This document shows positions 50,969 to 60,459 of a stretch of DNA of 64,000 nt, in pieces. Each line of letters begins with the position of its first letter. Positions within the stretch are counted from its first letter, which is position 1. The notes beneath the pieces were generated by a model. The model ran no database searches and had not been told where the DNA came from. It worked only from the letters and a program-made list of their open reading frames with translations. The translations under genes were made by a program, and so were the position numbers. The DNA lies in NCBI GenBank assembly GCA_041485285.1, contig JBGPJF010000006.1:12776-76775 (forward strand). The letters run 5' to 3'. The DNA comes from DATEUP01 sp041485285. Lineage in GTDB: Archaea > Thermoplasmatota > DTKX01 > DATEUP01.

Positions 50969-51808
50969 ATGCCGCGCCCCCCTGCCGTTGCCGGGCAATT
51001 CTACGACGCGACGGCGCGGGGCCTGAAAGCGCAGATCGAGGCCTCGTACCGGCACAAGGTGGGGCCCGGCGCGCTGCCCGCGGAGCCGAAGCCGTGGCCC
51101 GCGGGCAGGCCGTGGGCGTACATCGTGCCGCACGCGGGGTACGTGTTCTCGGGCCCGGTGGCCGCCCATGCGTTCCTCGACATCGCGCGACGAGGCGTGC
51201 CCGACACGGTGATCATCGTCGGGCCGTCGCACCACCGGATCTCGCACGACCTTGCAGTCTCGCTGGAGGGGTGGCGGACGCCGCTTGGAGTCGCGGAGTG
51301 CGATGTCGCGCTTGCCAAGCAACTGGTGGGGGGCCCCGTCGCCCATTGCGACGGCGACTTCGCCCTCGAGCACTCGCTCGAGGTCGAGGTGCCCTTCATG
51401 CAGCACCTCGCACCAAGCGTGAGGATCGCGCCCTTGATTATGCTCGACCAGTCGCTCGAGGCCGCGAAGCTTGTCGGGGCGCGCATCGCCCAAGTCATCG
51501 CGGCGAACCCGCGCAAGTCGATCGGCGTGCTCGCCTCGACGGACTTCACCCACTACGAGAGCGCGGCGCGGGCCGCTGCCCAGGACCAGTTCGCGCTTGA
51601 GGCCATCGCGCGCGGGTCGGCCGCCGACCTCGACCGCGCGGTGCGCGAGCACGACATCTCGATGTGCGGCCCCGGGCCCACGATGGCGGTGTTCGAGGCG
51701 CTCAAGCCGAAATCGACCCGGCTTCTCAAGTACGCGAACTCGGCGGATGCGGAATTCATGAAAGGGATGGCCGAGGTCGTGGCGTACGCGGCGATTTGTG
51801 TTGCTTAA
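50969..51808 (+). CDS. MEMO1 family protein (AmmeMemoRadiSam system B type)
   Basis: 279 residues from ATG 50969 (MPRPPAVAGQFYDAT matches the usual family start); GTG 50951 is an in-frame alternative. Conserved elements: VPHAGYVFSGPVAAHAF, IIVGPSHHRISHD, EHSLEVEVPFMQHL and LASTDFTHYE, with the His/Asp/Cys-like residues of the LigB-type fold. MEMO proteins are non-haem dioxygenase-like and bind metal; human MEMO1 reduces copper and binds phosphopeptides, but the archaeal role is unknown. It is commonly placed after rpsB in Euryarchaeota, as here. Confidence 0.87.
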   Translation: MPRPPAVAGQFYDATARGLKAQIEASYRHKVGPGALPAEPKPWPAGRPWAYIVPHAGYVFSGPVAAHAFLDIARRGVPDTVIIVGPSHHRISHDLAVSLEGWRTPLGVAECDVALAKQLVGGPVAHCDGDFALEHSLEVEVPFMQHLAPSVRIAPLIMLDQSLEAAKLVGARIAQVIAANPRKSIGVLASTDFTHYESAARAAAQDQFALEAIARGSAADLDRAVREHDISMCGPGPTMAVFEALKPKSTRLLKYANSADAEFMKGMAEVVAYAAICVA

Positions 51809-51830
51809 CCACGCAACGCGCGCGGCGACC

Positions 51831-52238
51831 CTACTGGCCTCGGGGCTTGAAACGCCTCTCTTCTGGCACGTTCCTCTCGTGTTCCTGGCTCTCGGGCAGC
51901 GCCATGAGGGCCTCATGTTCGCGAATCTTTGCCTCGAGTTCTGCGACCGTGCCGACCTTGGGCAGGAGAACCATGTGCGGCGCGCGCAGCAGGCCTCGCT
52001 CGTGCGTCCCCCGCCGGAATTCACTGCTGCATTTGGGGCACTTCGTGACAGTTGGGGGCACCCACGAGGCACAGTGTGTGCATTTGGCGATCCCGGGTTC
52101 GAATGGCGTCGCGCAGAAAATGCACATCGCGGCGCCGCCCGCGACCCCACGCCCGCAGTTGCCGCATTCGAAGTCGACGGGCCGCTTCGGCGTGCCGAAG
52201 ATCCCAAGAAGGTGGATGGGGGCGGGCAAGGGGGTCAC
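51831..52238 (-). CDS. Double zinc-ribbon protein
   Basis: About 135 residues from GTG 52238 (a TTG lies one codon upstream). Residues about 24-75 carry four CxxC knuckles (ECGNCG, CIFC, CTHC, CPKC), enough for two zinc ribbons. The C-terminal half is helical (VAELEAKIREHEALMALPESQEHE). Such small proteins often act as nucleic-acid- or protein-binding adaptors; the specific role is unknown. It follows the unknown gene at 52266-53015 by 27 bp and is probably co-transcribed with it. Confidence 0.68.
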   Translation of the reverse strand: MTPLPAPIHLLGIFGTPKRPVDFECGNCGRGVAGGAAMCIFCATPFEPGIAKCTHCASWVPPTVTKCPKCSSEFRRGTHERGLLRAPHMVLLPKVGTVAELEAKIREHEALMALPESQEHERNVPEERRFKPRGQ

Positions 52239-52265
52239 CAATTCGCCGCGATCTGCGTCGCGTGA

Positions 52266-53015
52266 TTACCGCTTCAGCCATTTCCGGTCCGCGGTCATCG
52301 GCTTCTCGTCCTGCCAGCCCTCGTCCTTGGGGATGGCGGCGGCCGTGACCCCGACTTTGTGTTCGGCGGCGCGCGTGAGGTACGCGTAGAATTCGCGGAG
52401 GTTGTAGGACCGCGTTCGCCGCCCCTCGCCGAGGGCTTCGATCATCGCCTTCAGCTTCAGCACGTCCTTCTCGTTCAGGAACCCCGTAAAGGTCGATTCG
52501 GGGGGCGAGAGCCACACCGGGAGGCTGTCGAAGAGTTTGCCCATGAGCGCGTCGAACTCGTAGCCCTCATTCGAGATGTCGCCGAAGAAGTCCCAGAGCG
52601 TGCCGCCCGAATCGAGCGAGCCACGAGGCGCCTCCGGAAAAGAGGCGGGCCACCCCGCGGGCGGCGGGTCGATGACCGTAAGGTCGAGCAGCAGCCGGTA
52701 AGCCTCGAAGCACCACGGGGAGGTGCCCGCGTAGTGGAACACGCCGCGCACGGCGTCCATCCGCCAATGCGCGGGGTAGGGCCCTTCGCCGAGGTAGTCG
52801 ATGTTCCCCCCCGAGATTTCGTTGGTAAGGCGGGTGAGGCGCGCTTCGGCGTCCGCGCGCAGCTTCTCGCTTGCAAACGTGTAGCCGACGACCAGGTCGC
52901 TCAGCAGGTCGGGGCGGGTTTTGAAGAGCGCTTCCTGGAAGATCGGCGCGATCTTTTTCTCGAGGAACTCGCCGCGGAACGGCAGGACGACCCATGTGCG
53001 CTCGGGCTCAGTCAC
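52266..53015 (-). CDS. Hypothetical protein
   Basis: 249 residues from ATG 53015 (MTEPERTWVVLPFRGEFLEKK). No family recognised. It is soluble and mostly helical, with several Trp/Phe-rich stretches (HYAGTSPWCFEAYRLLLDLT; GGTLWDFFGDISNEGYEF). No signal peptide or membrane helix. It shares an operon with the zinc-ribbon gene, so the two products may act together. Confidence 0.65.
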   Translation of the reverse strand: MTEPERTWVVLPFRGEFLEKKIAPIFQEALFKTRPDLLSDLVVGYTFASEKLRADAEARLTRLTNEISGGNIDYLGEGPYPAHWRMDAVRGVFHYAGTSPWCFEAYRLLLDLTVIDPPPAGWPASFPEAPRGSLDSGGTLWDFFGDISNEGYEFDALMGKLFDSLPVWLSPPESTFTGFLNEKDVLKLKAMIEALGEGRRTRSYNLREFYAYLTRAAEHKVGVTAAAIPKDEGWQDEKPMTADRKWLKR

Positions 53016-53066
53016 GGCGGTTTGGCGACGGAGGCGCCGGTAGATGAACGTGGAGGCGGGGCGCCG

Positions 53067-53408
53067 TCAGGGGCCGACGTCGTACGCCATCGGGACTGCC
53101 GCGCGCGCGTTGAACGCGTCGAGGCTGCCGGGGACCTCCGGGTCGAAGCCGTCCTTGATGAGCGGGCCAAGCGCGCGCAGGAACGCGTCTATTCCCGCAT
53201 CGTGCTTGGCAAGTTCGCCGAGGGAAACGGGCTTTTTTCCTTCGGGGAATTCGAAGATGCGCACCATGCGGCCGTGTTTCAGGAACAGCGTGTTGCGGGT
53301 TGCGCCCATGAGGCGGGCGACCTTCTTGGCCGCCTCGGGGTTGTTGAGGACCTTGTCGAATTCGGTTTCCTTGCCAGGCTTTGCTTCGAAGGTGAAGCAG
53401 ACGAACAT
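53067..53408 (-). CDS. Small ferredoxin-fold protein, SchA/CurD or ABM-like
   Basis: 113 residues from ATG 53408 (MFVCFTFEAKPGKETEFDKV). The pattern of strand, charged helix with PEAAKKVARLMG, then NTLFLKHGRMVRIFEFPEG suggests a dimeric alpha/beta-barrel such as antibiotic biosynthesis monooxygenase or SchA/CurD-like proteins. The function cannot be assigned. TATA GAAATAC (53432-53438) lies 26 bases before the ATG, so the message is probably leaderless. It is divergent from the dehydrogenase gene. Confidence 0.6.
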   Translation of the reverse strand: MFVCFTFEAKPGKETEFDKVLNNPEAAKKVARLMGATRNTLFLKHGRMVRIFEFPEGKKPVSLGELAKHDAGIDAFLRALGPLIKDGFDPEVPGSLDAFNARAAVPMAYDVGP

Positions 53409-53488
53409 GAGCCCGGCAAGCCGCGCGGCACGTATTTCGAACCTGCGGCCGTCAAAGACATTACCCGGCCTCCCGGTGCCGCGGCCAT

Positions 53489-54481
53489 ATGAAGGTCGTG
53501 TTCCTGCAGGATCTGAACCCTGAGACGGTCCGGTACTTCAGGGAAAAGTGCCCGGGCCACGAATTGGTGTTCCCGCAGACGGAGGACCTGGAGAAACTCG
53601 TCGCCGGGGCGAAGGACGCGGATGTGCTCGTGGGCTACCGGCTGCCGAAGGAGGTGGCCGACGCTGCGCCCCGGCTCAAGGCGTTCGTGACGGGCGCGGC
53701 GGGCGTCGACAAAACGGTGCGCGAGAGCCTCAAGTCGAGGCCCGAGGTGCAGGTGGGCAATTCGCACGCCAATGCACCGGACGTGGCCGAGCATGCGCTT
53801 GCGCTTGCCCTCGACGCGGCGAAATTGATCTCGCGGGGGGACCGAGAACTGCGGAAGGGGGACTGGACGCTGCGGTACGACGACGTGCCGGGCGTACTCA
53901 TGACAGGCAAAACCGCCGTGATCGTGGGCTACGGTGCCATTGGGCGCGCGCTTGGGGAACTGCTCCGCGGGTTTCGGATGCGGGTCGTGGGGGTCCGGTC
54001 GAGCCGGAAGGCGCGCGGCGTCGACGCGCAGGGCGTGCAAATGGTGGGCCCCGATGACCTGAAGGGGGCGCTTGGTTCGGCGGACTTCGTGTTTGTGTTT
54101 GCGCCGCTCACGCCGAAGACCCGGGGCATGGTCGGCGCCGCGGAGCTTGCGGCGATGAAGCGCACGGCCGTGCTCGTCAACGTCTCGCGGGGCCCCGTCG
54201 TGGACGAGGACGCGCTCTTCGACGCGCTGAAGTCCAAGCGGGTCGGGGCGGCGGGCATCGATGTGTGGTACGTCTACCCGAAAGGCGGAGGAAGCGTGAA
54301 GGACACGGCACCGGGTCACCAGCCGTTCCACGAGTTGGACAATGTGGTGCTCTCCCCCCACCGCGCGTCGTACACGGAGCGGATGCACCGGGAGCAGTGG
54401 GACGACGCGGTGGAGAGCATCTTGCGGGTCGCCCGGGGGGAGGGGGTGAAGTACCGCGTCGACCTCGAAGCGGGCTACTGA
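53489..54481 (+). CDS. D-2-hydroxyacid dehydrogenase family protein
   Basis: 330 residues from ATG 53489. The NAD-binding Rossmann core is TAVIVGYGAIGRALGELLRG (about 150-170). Catalytic-domain features: NSHANAPDVAEHALAL, VNVSRGPVVDEDALFDAL with the conserved Arg, and the catalytic His in LSPHRASYT, where many family members have SPHxAG/W. It reduces 2-oxo acids or oxidises D-2-hydroxy acids (glyoxylate, phosphoglycerate or other); the specific substrate is unclear. The end overlaps the convergent next gene by seven bases. Confidence 0.85.
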   Translation: MKVVFLQDLNPETVRYFREKCPGHELVFPQTEDLEKLVAGAKDADVLVGYRLPKEVADAAPRLKAFVTGAAGVDKTVRESLKSRPEVQVGNSHANAPDVAEHALALALDAAKLISRGDRELRKGDWTLRYDDVPGVLMTGKTAVIVGYGAIGRALGELLRGFRMRVVGVRSSRKARGVDAQGVQMVGPDDLKGALGSADFVFVFAPLTPKTRGMVGAAELAAMKRTAVLVNVSRGPVVDEDALFDALKSKRVGAAGIDVWYVYPKGGGSVKDTAPGHQPFHELDNVVLSPHRASYTERMHREQWDDAVESILRVARGEGVKYRVDLEAGY

Positions 54482-55425
54482 GCGCCGCCCACAAGGAATC
54501 CCTCGCGGCTCCATGCTTCGCTTACTTGCGCGAGAGTCTCGCGGTAAGTGCTGTACCGCGGCTTCCAGCCGAACGCCTGCTTGAAGCGGGCGTTCGATGT
54601 GCGCATCGGGACCGTGAAGAATTCAGCCGTGTATTTCCCTGCCGCGAGGCGGGCGAGCCACTTGGGCACACGGCCGGGCGGGCGCGCGCGTAGGAGCCGC
54701 GCGAATTCATTCAGGATGTCGCCGATAGGCGCGGCCTGGTCGTCCACGACGTGATAGGTGCCGGTCCGCGGCGCCTGGGCCGCGGCAAGAAAGGCGGAGG
54801 CGGCGTCGTCCGCGTGCACGATGGCGAATTCGGCGGTGCCCGGGCCGATGAGCGGGAGCTTGTGGGCCTTGAGCCGCTCCCCGAACAGCCGCGTGTGCCA
54901 CGCTTCCGGCGCGTAGAAGTTCCCCATGCGCAGCGTCGTGGTCACCATCTTGCCGTCGGCGCCCATCGAGCGTGCGAGCGCCTCGGCCTCGACCATCGAA
55001 GCGCTGATCGCGTCGGGGTGCACGGCCGAGTTTTCGTCGAAGGGCGCGCCGTCGGGCGGGCGCGCGACCCACACGATGCTCTCTTGGAGGAAGACCTTGG
55101 CGCCCACGCGCGAGGCGGCGGCAAGGAGCGCCTTCGTGCCCTCGGCGCGCAGACGAGCGTTCTCTGCAAAGGCCTTGGCGGTTGGCCGTGCGGTTGCCGG
55201 GATCGCCGTCGCCGCGCGGATGACCACCTCGGCGCCTGCGGCCGCGGAGGCCAGCGAGGCGGCGTCGAACACGTCGGCGCGGGCAGGCGTGCCGCCGGCG
55301 GCGGTCACGGCTGCTTCGCCCTTGGGGTCGCGGGCAAGGCCGACCACCTCGTCGCCGGCCGCCGCAAAGTCACGGACGATGCGCCGGCCTAGCACCCCCG
55401 TGGCGCCCTGGACGAAGACTTTCAT
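54475..55425 (-). CDS. Extended SDR/NmrA-like NAD(P)-binding protein
   Basis: 316 residues from ATG 55425. The nucleotide-binding motif is VFVQGATGVLGRRIVRDF (GATGxLG). Downstream SDR elements are VIRAATAIP and LQESIVWVARP, where the usual YxxxK is not clear, so catalysis is uncertain. C-terminal substrate region: GTYHVVDDQAAPIGDILNEFA. Typical for nucleoside-diphosphate-sugar epimerase/reductase-like proteins. TATA CAAATAC at 55447-55453 is 26 bases from the ATG (leaderless). Confidence 0.8.
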   Translation of the reverse strand: MKVFVQGATGVLGRRIVRDFAAAGDEVVGLARDPKGEAAVTAAGGTPARADVFDAASLASAAAGAEVVIRAATAIPATARPTAKAFAENARLRAEGTKALLAAASRVGAKVFLQESIVWVARPPDGAPFDENSAVHPDAISASMVEAEALARSMGADGKMVTTTLRMGNFYAPEAWHTRLFGERLKAHKLPLIGPGTAEFAIVHADDAASAFLAAAQAPRTGTYHVVDDQAAPIGDILNEFARLLRARPPGRVPKWLARLAAGKYTAEFFTVPMRTSNARFKQAFGWKPRYSTYRETLAQVSEAWSREGFLVGGAQ

Positions 55426-55578
55426 CGAGGCGCCATTAGGGGCGCGGTATTTGACGCGTCGCACCACCCGCCGTACGAAAAGCGCAATTCCCCCTCCGTG
55501 CGCCCTCACAAGGCTTATCGCCGCCCTGCGCTTTCCGCAGACTCCTTACGATTCCCGCAACCGGAGGGAGCCCATTTC

Positions 55579-55986
55579 GTGGACAAGAAGGACCTGAGAA
55601 TCCTGCAGATCCTGCGGGCCGACGCGCGCACGCCGTATGTGGACGTGGCCCGGCGCATCGGGATGACCGAAGGGGCGATCCGCGCGCGGGTCAAGCGCCT
55701 GATGAAGGACGGGACGATCGAGCGATTCACGGTCGTGGCCCGCTCGGGGGGGATCCGCGCGGTCGTGGCGGCGCGCACGAAGCCGGGCGCCTCGACCTCG
55801 CGCGTGGCGGAAGCGGTGCGCAAAGTCCCCGGCGTGAGTTCGGTCTTCGAGGTCACGGGGGAGGTCGACCTGCTCGCCTTCGTGGACGCGGCCGACACGC
55901 GCGGCCTGAACCGCGCGATCGAGCGCATCCGCAAGAACGCGTGGGTCGTTGGAACCGAATCAATGACGATCCTTGACGAACACTAG
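55579..55986 (+). CDS. Lrp/AsnC family regulator of the lysine operon
   Basis: 135 residues from GTG 55579 with GGAGGGA at 55563-55569. The N-terminal helix-turn-helix is LRILQILRADARTPYVDVAR and MTEGAIRARVKRLMKDGTI. The C-terminal RAM/ACT-like effector domain is VPGVSSVFEVTGEVDLLAFV. It lies 11 bp upstream of dapA and in the same direction, so it probably senses an amino acid (lysine or related) and controls the operon, as LysM does in Sulfolobus. The effector is inferred. Confidence 0.85.
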   Translation: MDKKDLRILQILRADARTPYVDVARRIGMTEGAIRARVKRLMKDGTIERFTVVARSGGIRAVVAARTKPGASTSRVAEAVRKVPGVSSVFEVTGEVDLLAFVDAADTRGLNRAIERIRKNAWVVGTESMTILDEH

Positions 55987-55997
55987 GAGGACACCGC

Positions 55998-56891
<894 letters not shown>

Positions 56892-56894
56892 AGC

Positions 56895-57713
56895 GTGGTG
56901 CTGAAACTCGGGGTGGCGGGCGGCGCGGGCCGCATGGGCCGCGAGATCGTGGGCCTTGCGCTCAGCACCCCCAAGGATTTCCGCGTCGCCGCGGTCGGCG
57001 TCGGCGAGGGGGACGGCGCGCGGGGGTCCGAGGTGCGCCGGATGCTGATGCTCGACCCGAAGGCGCGCGTCCTTGGCGAGAAGGCGTTCAAGGCCGCCCT
57101 GGGCGCGGGGGACTTTGACGTCATGGTAGAGGTGACGGGCGCAGGCTCCGGCGGCGGGTACATGGCCGCAGCGGTGGGCGCCGGTGTCCCCTTCGTCTCG
57201 GGTTCAACGGCGATTGGGCAGGCGGTGCTGGACAAGGTCGGCCGCGACGCAGGGAAGGCGCGTGTGGCAGGCGTGTGGACGCCCAACTTTTCGGTCGGCG
57301 TGAACGTCTGGTGGTCGGTGCTCGGCTCGGTAGCGAAAGCGTTGCCGAGCTATGACGTGGAGATTGTCGAGGCCCACCACAACCAGAAGAAGGACGCGCC
57401 GTCGGGCACCGCGTCGCGGGCCGCCGAGGTCATCCAGAAGGCGACGGGGCCCGCAAAGATCGTTCACGGCCGCCAAGGGATCACGGGCCCGCGGGGCCGC
57501 GAGATTGGGATCCATGCCGTGCGGATGGGCGATGTCGTCGGCGAGCACACGGCCTATTTCTCGGGAAATGCGGAGCGCATCGAGGTCACGCACCGTGCGC
57601 ACTCGCGCGCCGCCTTTGCGGCCGGCGCGCTGGTGGCGGTCCGCTGGGTCGCGCGCCACAAGAAAGGCGGCCTTTATTCGATGGCCGACGTGCTTGGGCT
57701 CACAGGCAAGTGA
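56895..57713 (+). CDS. dapB: 4-hydroxy-tetrahydrodipicolinate reductase
   Basis: 272 residues from GTG 56895, three bases after dapA. The Rossmann motif is GVAGGAGRMGREIV; the catalytic segment is VEAHHNQKKDAPSGTA with the conserved His-His and Lys. It reduces the DapA product with NAD(P)H. Normal length. It is followed by lysC; a GTG overlapping its stop (57710) is also open but a longer lysC start is less likely. Confidence 0.93.
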   Translation: MVLKLGVAGGAGRMGREIVGLALSTPKDFRVAAVGVGEGDGARGSEVRRMLMLDPKARVLGEKAFKAALGAGDFDVMVEVTGAGSGGGYMAAAVGAGVPFVSGSTAIGQAVLDKVGRDAGKARVAGVWTPNFSVGVNVWWSVLGSVAKALPSYDVEIVEAHHNQKKDAPSGTASRAAEVIQKATGPAKIVHGRQGITGPRGREIGIHAVRMGDVVGEHTAYFSGNAERIEVTHRAHSRAAFAAGALVAVRWVARHKKGGLYSMADVLGLTGK

Positions 57714-57739
57714 ATGTGGGCCAAGCGGGGGCAGGGCGC

Positions 57740-59131
57740 ATGCGAAAGGTCATGAAATTCGGGGGGACGTCCGTGAAGGACGCCCCTATGATGCGGAGGG
57801 TCGTCGAGCTTGTGAGCAAGGAGCGCGCAGACGGGCACGAAGTTGCCTGCGTGGCGTCGGCGGTCACAGGCGTCACCAACGCGCTCGTGCGCGCGGTGAG
57901 CCCGCCGCCCGCCGAATCAGAAGTCGACGAGCATGTGGACGCGCTCGCGCGCCAGCACACAGCCATCGCGCGCGAGCTGTTGCCGAAGCCCGAGGAGCAA
58001 GCGGCCGCCCTCGCCGACCTCGAGCGGCACCTGACGCGGCTGCGCAAGGTGCTGCAGGGCGCGGCCTACACCGAGGAGCTCACGCCGCGCGCCCGGGATC
58101 TCACGCTTTCGTTCGGCGAGCGCCTTTCGTGCACGCTGCTCCACCACGCCTTCAAGGCGCGGGGCACGCCCTCGGTGCTGCTCGAGTCGGACTCCATCGG
58201 CATGATTACGGACGGACGCTTCGGCCAGGCTTCCCCGATCCTCCCGCGGATTGCGCAGAACTTCCAAACCTCGGTGATCCCCCACTTGCGTGAGGGGCGC
58301 GTGGCAGTCATTACCGGCTACTTCGGGTGCGACGAGCAGCTGCGCACGACGACCTTTGGCCGCGGCGGGTCCGACTATGCGGCCGCGATCGTCGCAAACG
58401 CCATCGCGGCCGATGTCTGCGAGATCTGGACGGATGTCGACGGATTCATGACGTGCGACCCTCGGCTGATCCCTGAAGCGGAGCTCATCCACCAGACGTC
58501 GTACGAGGCCGCGGCGGAGCTCGCGTACTTCGGGGCGAAGGTGCTCCACGCGCGCACGGTGGAGCCCGTCGAGGAAGTGGAGATCCCGATCCGCATCAAG
58601 AACACGTTCAACCCGACCGCCGAGGGGACGTGGATCCTGCAGGAGGCGAAGGAGACCGGCAAGGTGTTCACGGCCATCGCCTACAAGGACAAGCTCGCGT
58701 CGCTGCGCCTCTACGGGCCCGGCCTTGCCTTTGCCCCCGAGATTGCGGCGCGGATTGTGGAAGTCATCGCGGCGCTCGATGTGAACCTGTACTCGCTGTC
58801 GACCTCGGCCTCCAATTTCGCGATGCTCGTCGACCAGGGGGAGGCCGAACGCGTGCAGCGCTCGCTGGAGGCGCTGAAGGGGGGGGTGGTCGAGAACGTG
58901 TTCCGCACCGACAACCTGGCGCTTGTGTGCTGCGTGGGCGACCGGATGGCGTCCACCCCGGGCATCGCGGCGCGCGTGTTCGGCGCGATCGGACGGGCCG
59001 GGATCAACATCGAGATGATCTCGGAGGGCTCCTCGCCGGTGGCTGTCAACTTCGCGGTGCGCGGGGCGTCGCTCGAAAGCGCCGTAAGGGTCTTACACAA
59101 GGAGTTCTTCGGCCCGGCCGCGGGAAGGTAA
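57740..59131 (+). CDS. lysC: Aspartate kinase
   Basis: 463 residues from ATG 57740 (MRKVMKFGGTSVKD); an in-frame GTG at 57710 overlaps the dapB stop and ATG 57752 is also possible. The kinase domain begins with KFGGTSV and has ITGYFGC, FGRGGSDYAAAIVA and EIWTDVDGFMTCDPR. Two ACT domains follow (about 320-395 and 400-463), so it is probably subject to feedback by lysine or threonine. It phosphorylates aspartate, feeding both lysine and threonine branches; asd is not in the window. Confidence 0.93.
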   Translation: MRKVMKFGGTSVKDAPMMRRVVELVSKERADGHEVACVASAVTGVTNALVRAVSPPPAESEVDEHVDALARQHTAIARELLPKPEEQAAALADLERHLTRLRKVLQGAAYTEELTPRARDLTLSFGERLSCTLLHHAFKARGTPSVLLESDSIGMITDGRFGQASPILPRIAQNFQTSVIPHLREGRVAVITGYFGCDEQLRTTTFGRGGSDYAAAIVANAIAADVCEIWTDVDGFMTCDPRLIPEAELIHQTSYEAAAELAYFGAKVLHARTVEPVEEVEIPIRIKNTFNPTAEGTWILQEAKETGKVFTAIAYKDKLASLRLYGPGLAFAPEIAARIVEVIAALDVNLYSLSTSASNFAMLVDQGEAERVQRSLEALKGGVVENVFRTDNLALVCCVGDRMASTPGIAARVFGAIGRAGINIEMISEGSSPVAVNFAVRGASLESAVRVLHKEFFGPAAGR

Positions 59132-59136
59132 GCCAA

Positions 59137-60459
59137 GTGCGCGAATACGGCCACACCAAGGGCGTCCTCAACATCGACGGCGTGGATCTCCACGAGCTCA
59201 TCAAGCAGACGGGGACGCCGGTCTATGTCTACGAGCAGCGCAGGATCGAGGCCAACTTCGACCGCCTCAAGGCCGCGTTCTCGAAGCACGTCAAGAACCT
59301 CCGGATCCACTACGCGATGAAAGCCAACTCCGCGCTGGCGGTGCTCCGCGTACTCGAGGCGCGCGGCGCGTACATCGACGCGGTGAGCTGGAACGAGGCG
59401 CAGCTTGCGATGCTCGCGGGCGTCCCGCCGGCCCGGATCCTGTTCACCGGCGTCAACGTGGACAACGAGTCCTTTGAGGCGGCCGCGAAGGTCGAGCCGA
59501 TTGTGACCTTCGACTCCGTTTCGCAGATGGACCGGATGGCGAAGATCCGCCGCACCCTCGATGTGGCGATCCGCGTGAACCCCGAGATCGGGGCGGGCCT
59601 CCACGCGAAGACCACGACCGGCCACAAGGGGTCGAAGTTCGGCGTCCCGGTGGGCGACATTGTGCCCGCGTTCCTCCGCGCGAAGCAGCTCGGCTTCCAT
59701 GTCGTGGGGATCCACGCGCACATCGGGTCGGGGTGGCTGAACCCCGAGCCTTTCCTTGAAGCCGCCAAGGCCATGTGCGAAATCGCCAAGAAAGTCGAAA
59801 AGGAGGCGCGCGTGAAGTTCGACTTCGTCGACCTGGGCGGCGGTTTTGGGGTGCCGTACAAGCCCGAAGACAAGGAGCTCGACCTTGAGTCGGCGGCCGC
59901 GGGCGTCTGCAAAGTCTTCAACGAACACTTCGGCGAGACGAGCACCGCGCTTGCCATCGAGCCGGGCCGCTACCTCGTGGCCGACGCCGGCTACCTGCTC
60001 ACGCGCGTGACGGCGCTGAAGGAGACGCCGGGCGGCGTGTACGCGGGCATCGACGCCGGGATGAACGACCTGATCCGCCCCGCGATGTACGAAGCCTACC
60101 ACCACATGGTGGCGGCGGCTAAGATGGACCAGCCGGCCGACCGCGTGTACAACATCGCGGGCCCGGTGTGCGAGAGCGGCGATGTGTTCGCGCGCGACCG
60201 GCCGATGCCGAAGCTCGGCGAAGGCGACCTCGTCGCGATCCTCAATGCGGGGGCGTACGGGATGACGATGGCGTCGAACTACAACTCGCGCGGGCGCGCC
60301 CCCGAGGTGCTCGTTTGGGACGGGAAGATGCGCCTCATCCGCAAGCGGGAGACGCTCGAAGACATCGCAAGGCCCCAGGTCGTACCCGAGCACCTGCGCG
60401 AGGCGGGCCAGTTCAAGGACCTGAGCGGCGACCAGCCGGGGATCCGGATGGTGAAGTAG
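59137..60459 (+). CDS. lysA: Diaminopimelate decarboxylase
   Basis: 440 residues from GTG 59137, five bases after lysC. Fold-type III PLP enzyme: HYAMKANSALAVLRVL with the PLP lysine, GSKFGV, LGGGFGVPY glycine loop, EPGRYLVADAGYLLTRV and GPVCESGDVFARDR with the active-site Cys of the dimer partner. It decarboxylates meso-diaminopimelate to lysine, the last step. Adjacent dapF starts immediately after its stop. Confidence 0.94.
   Translation: MREYGHTKGVLNIDGVDLHELIKQTGTPVYVYEQRRIEANFDRLKAAFSKHVKNLRIHYAMKANSALAVLRVLEARGAYIDAVSWNEAQLAMLAGVPPARILFTGVNVDNESFEAAAKVEPIVTFDSVSQMDRMAKIRRTLDVAIRVNPEIGAGLHAKTTTGHKGSKFGVPVGDIVPAFLRAKQLGFHVVGIHAHIGSGWLNPEPFLEAAKAMCEIAKKVEKEARVKFDFVDLGGGFGVPYKPEDKELDLESAAAGVCKVFNEHFGETSTALAIEPGRYLVADAGYLLTRVTALKETPGGVYAGIDAGMNDLIRPAMYEAYHHMVAAAKMDQPADRVYNIAGPVCESGDVFARDRPMPKLGEGDLVAILNAGAYGMTMASNYNSRGRAPEVLVWDGKMRLIRKRETLEDIARPQVVPEHLREAGQFKDLSGDQPGIRMVK

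Noticed and set aside
52039..52241. Zinc-ribbon gene as a shadow frame
   Set aside because: Rejected as shadow because four properly spaced CxxC pairs are very unlikely by chance; therefore kept as a gene.
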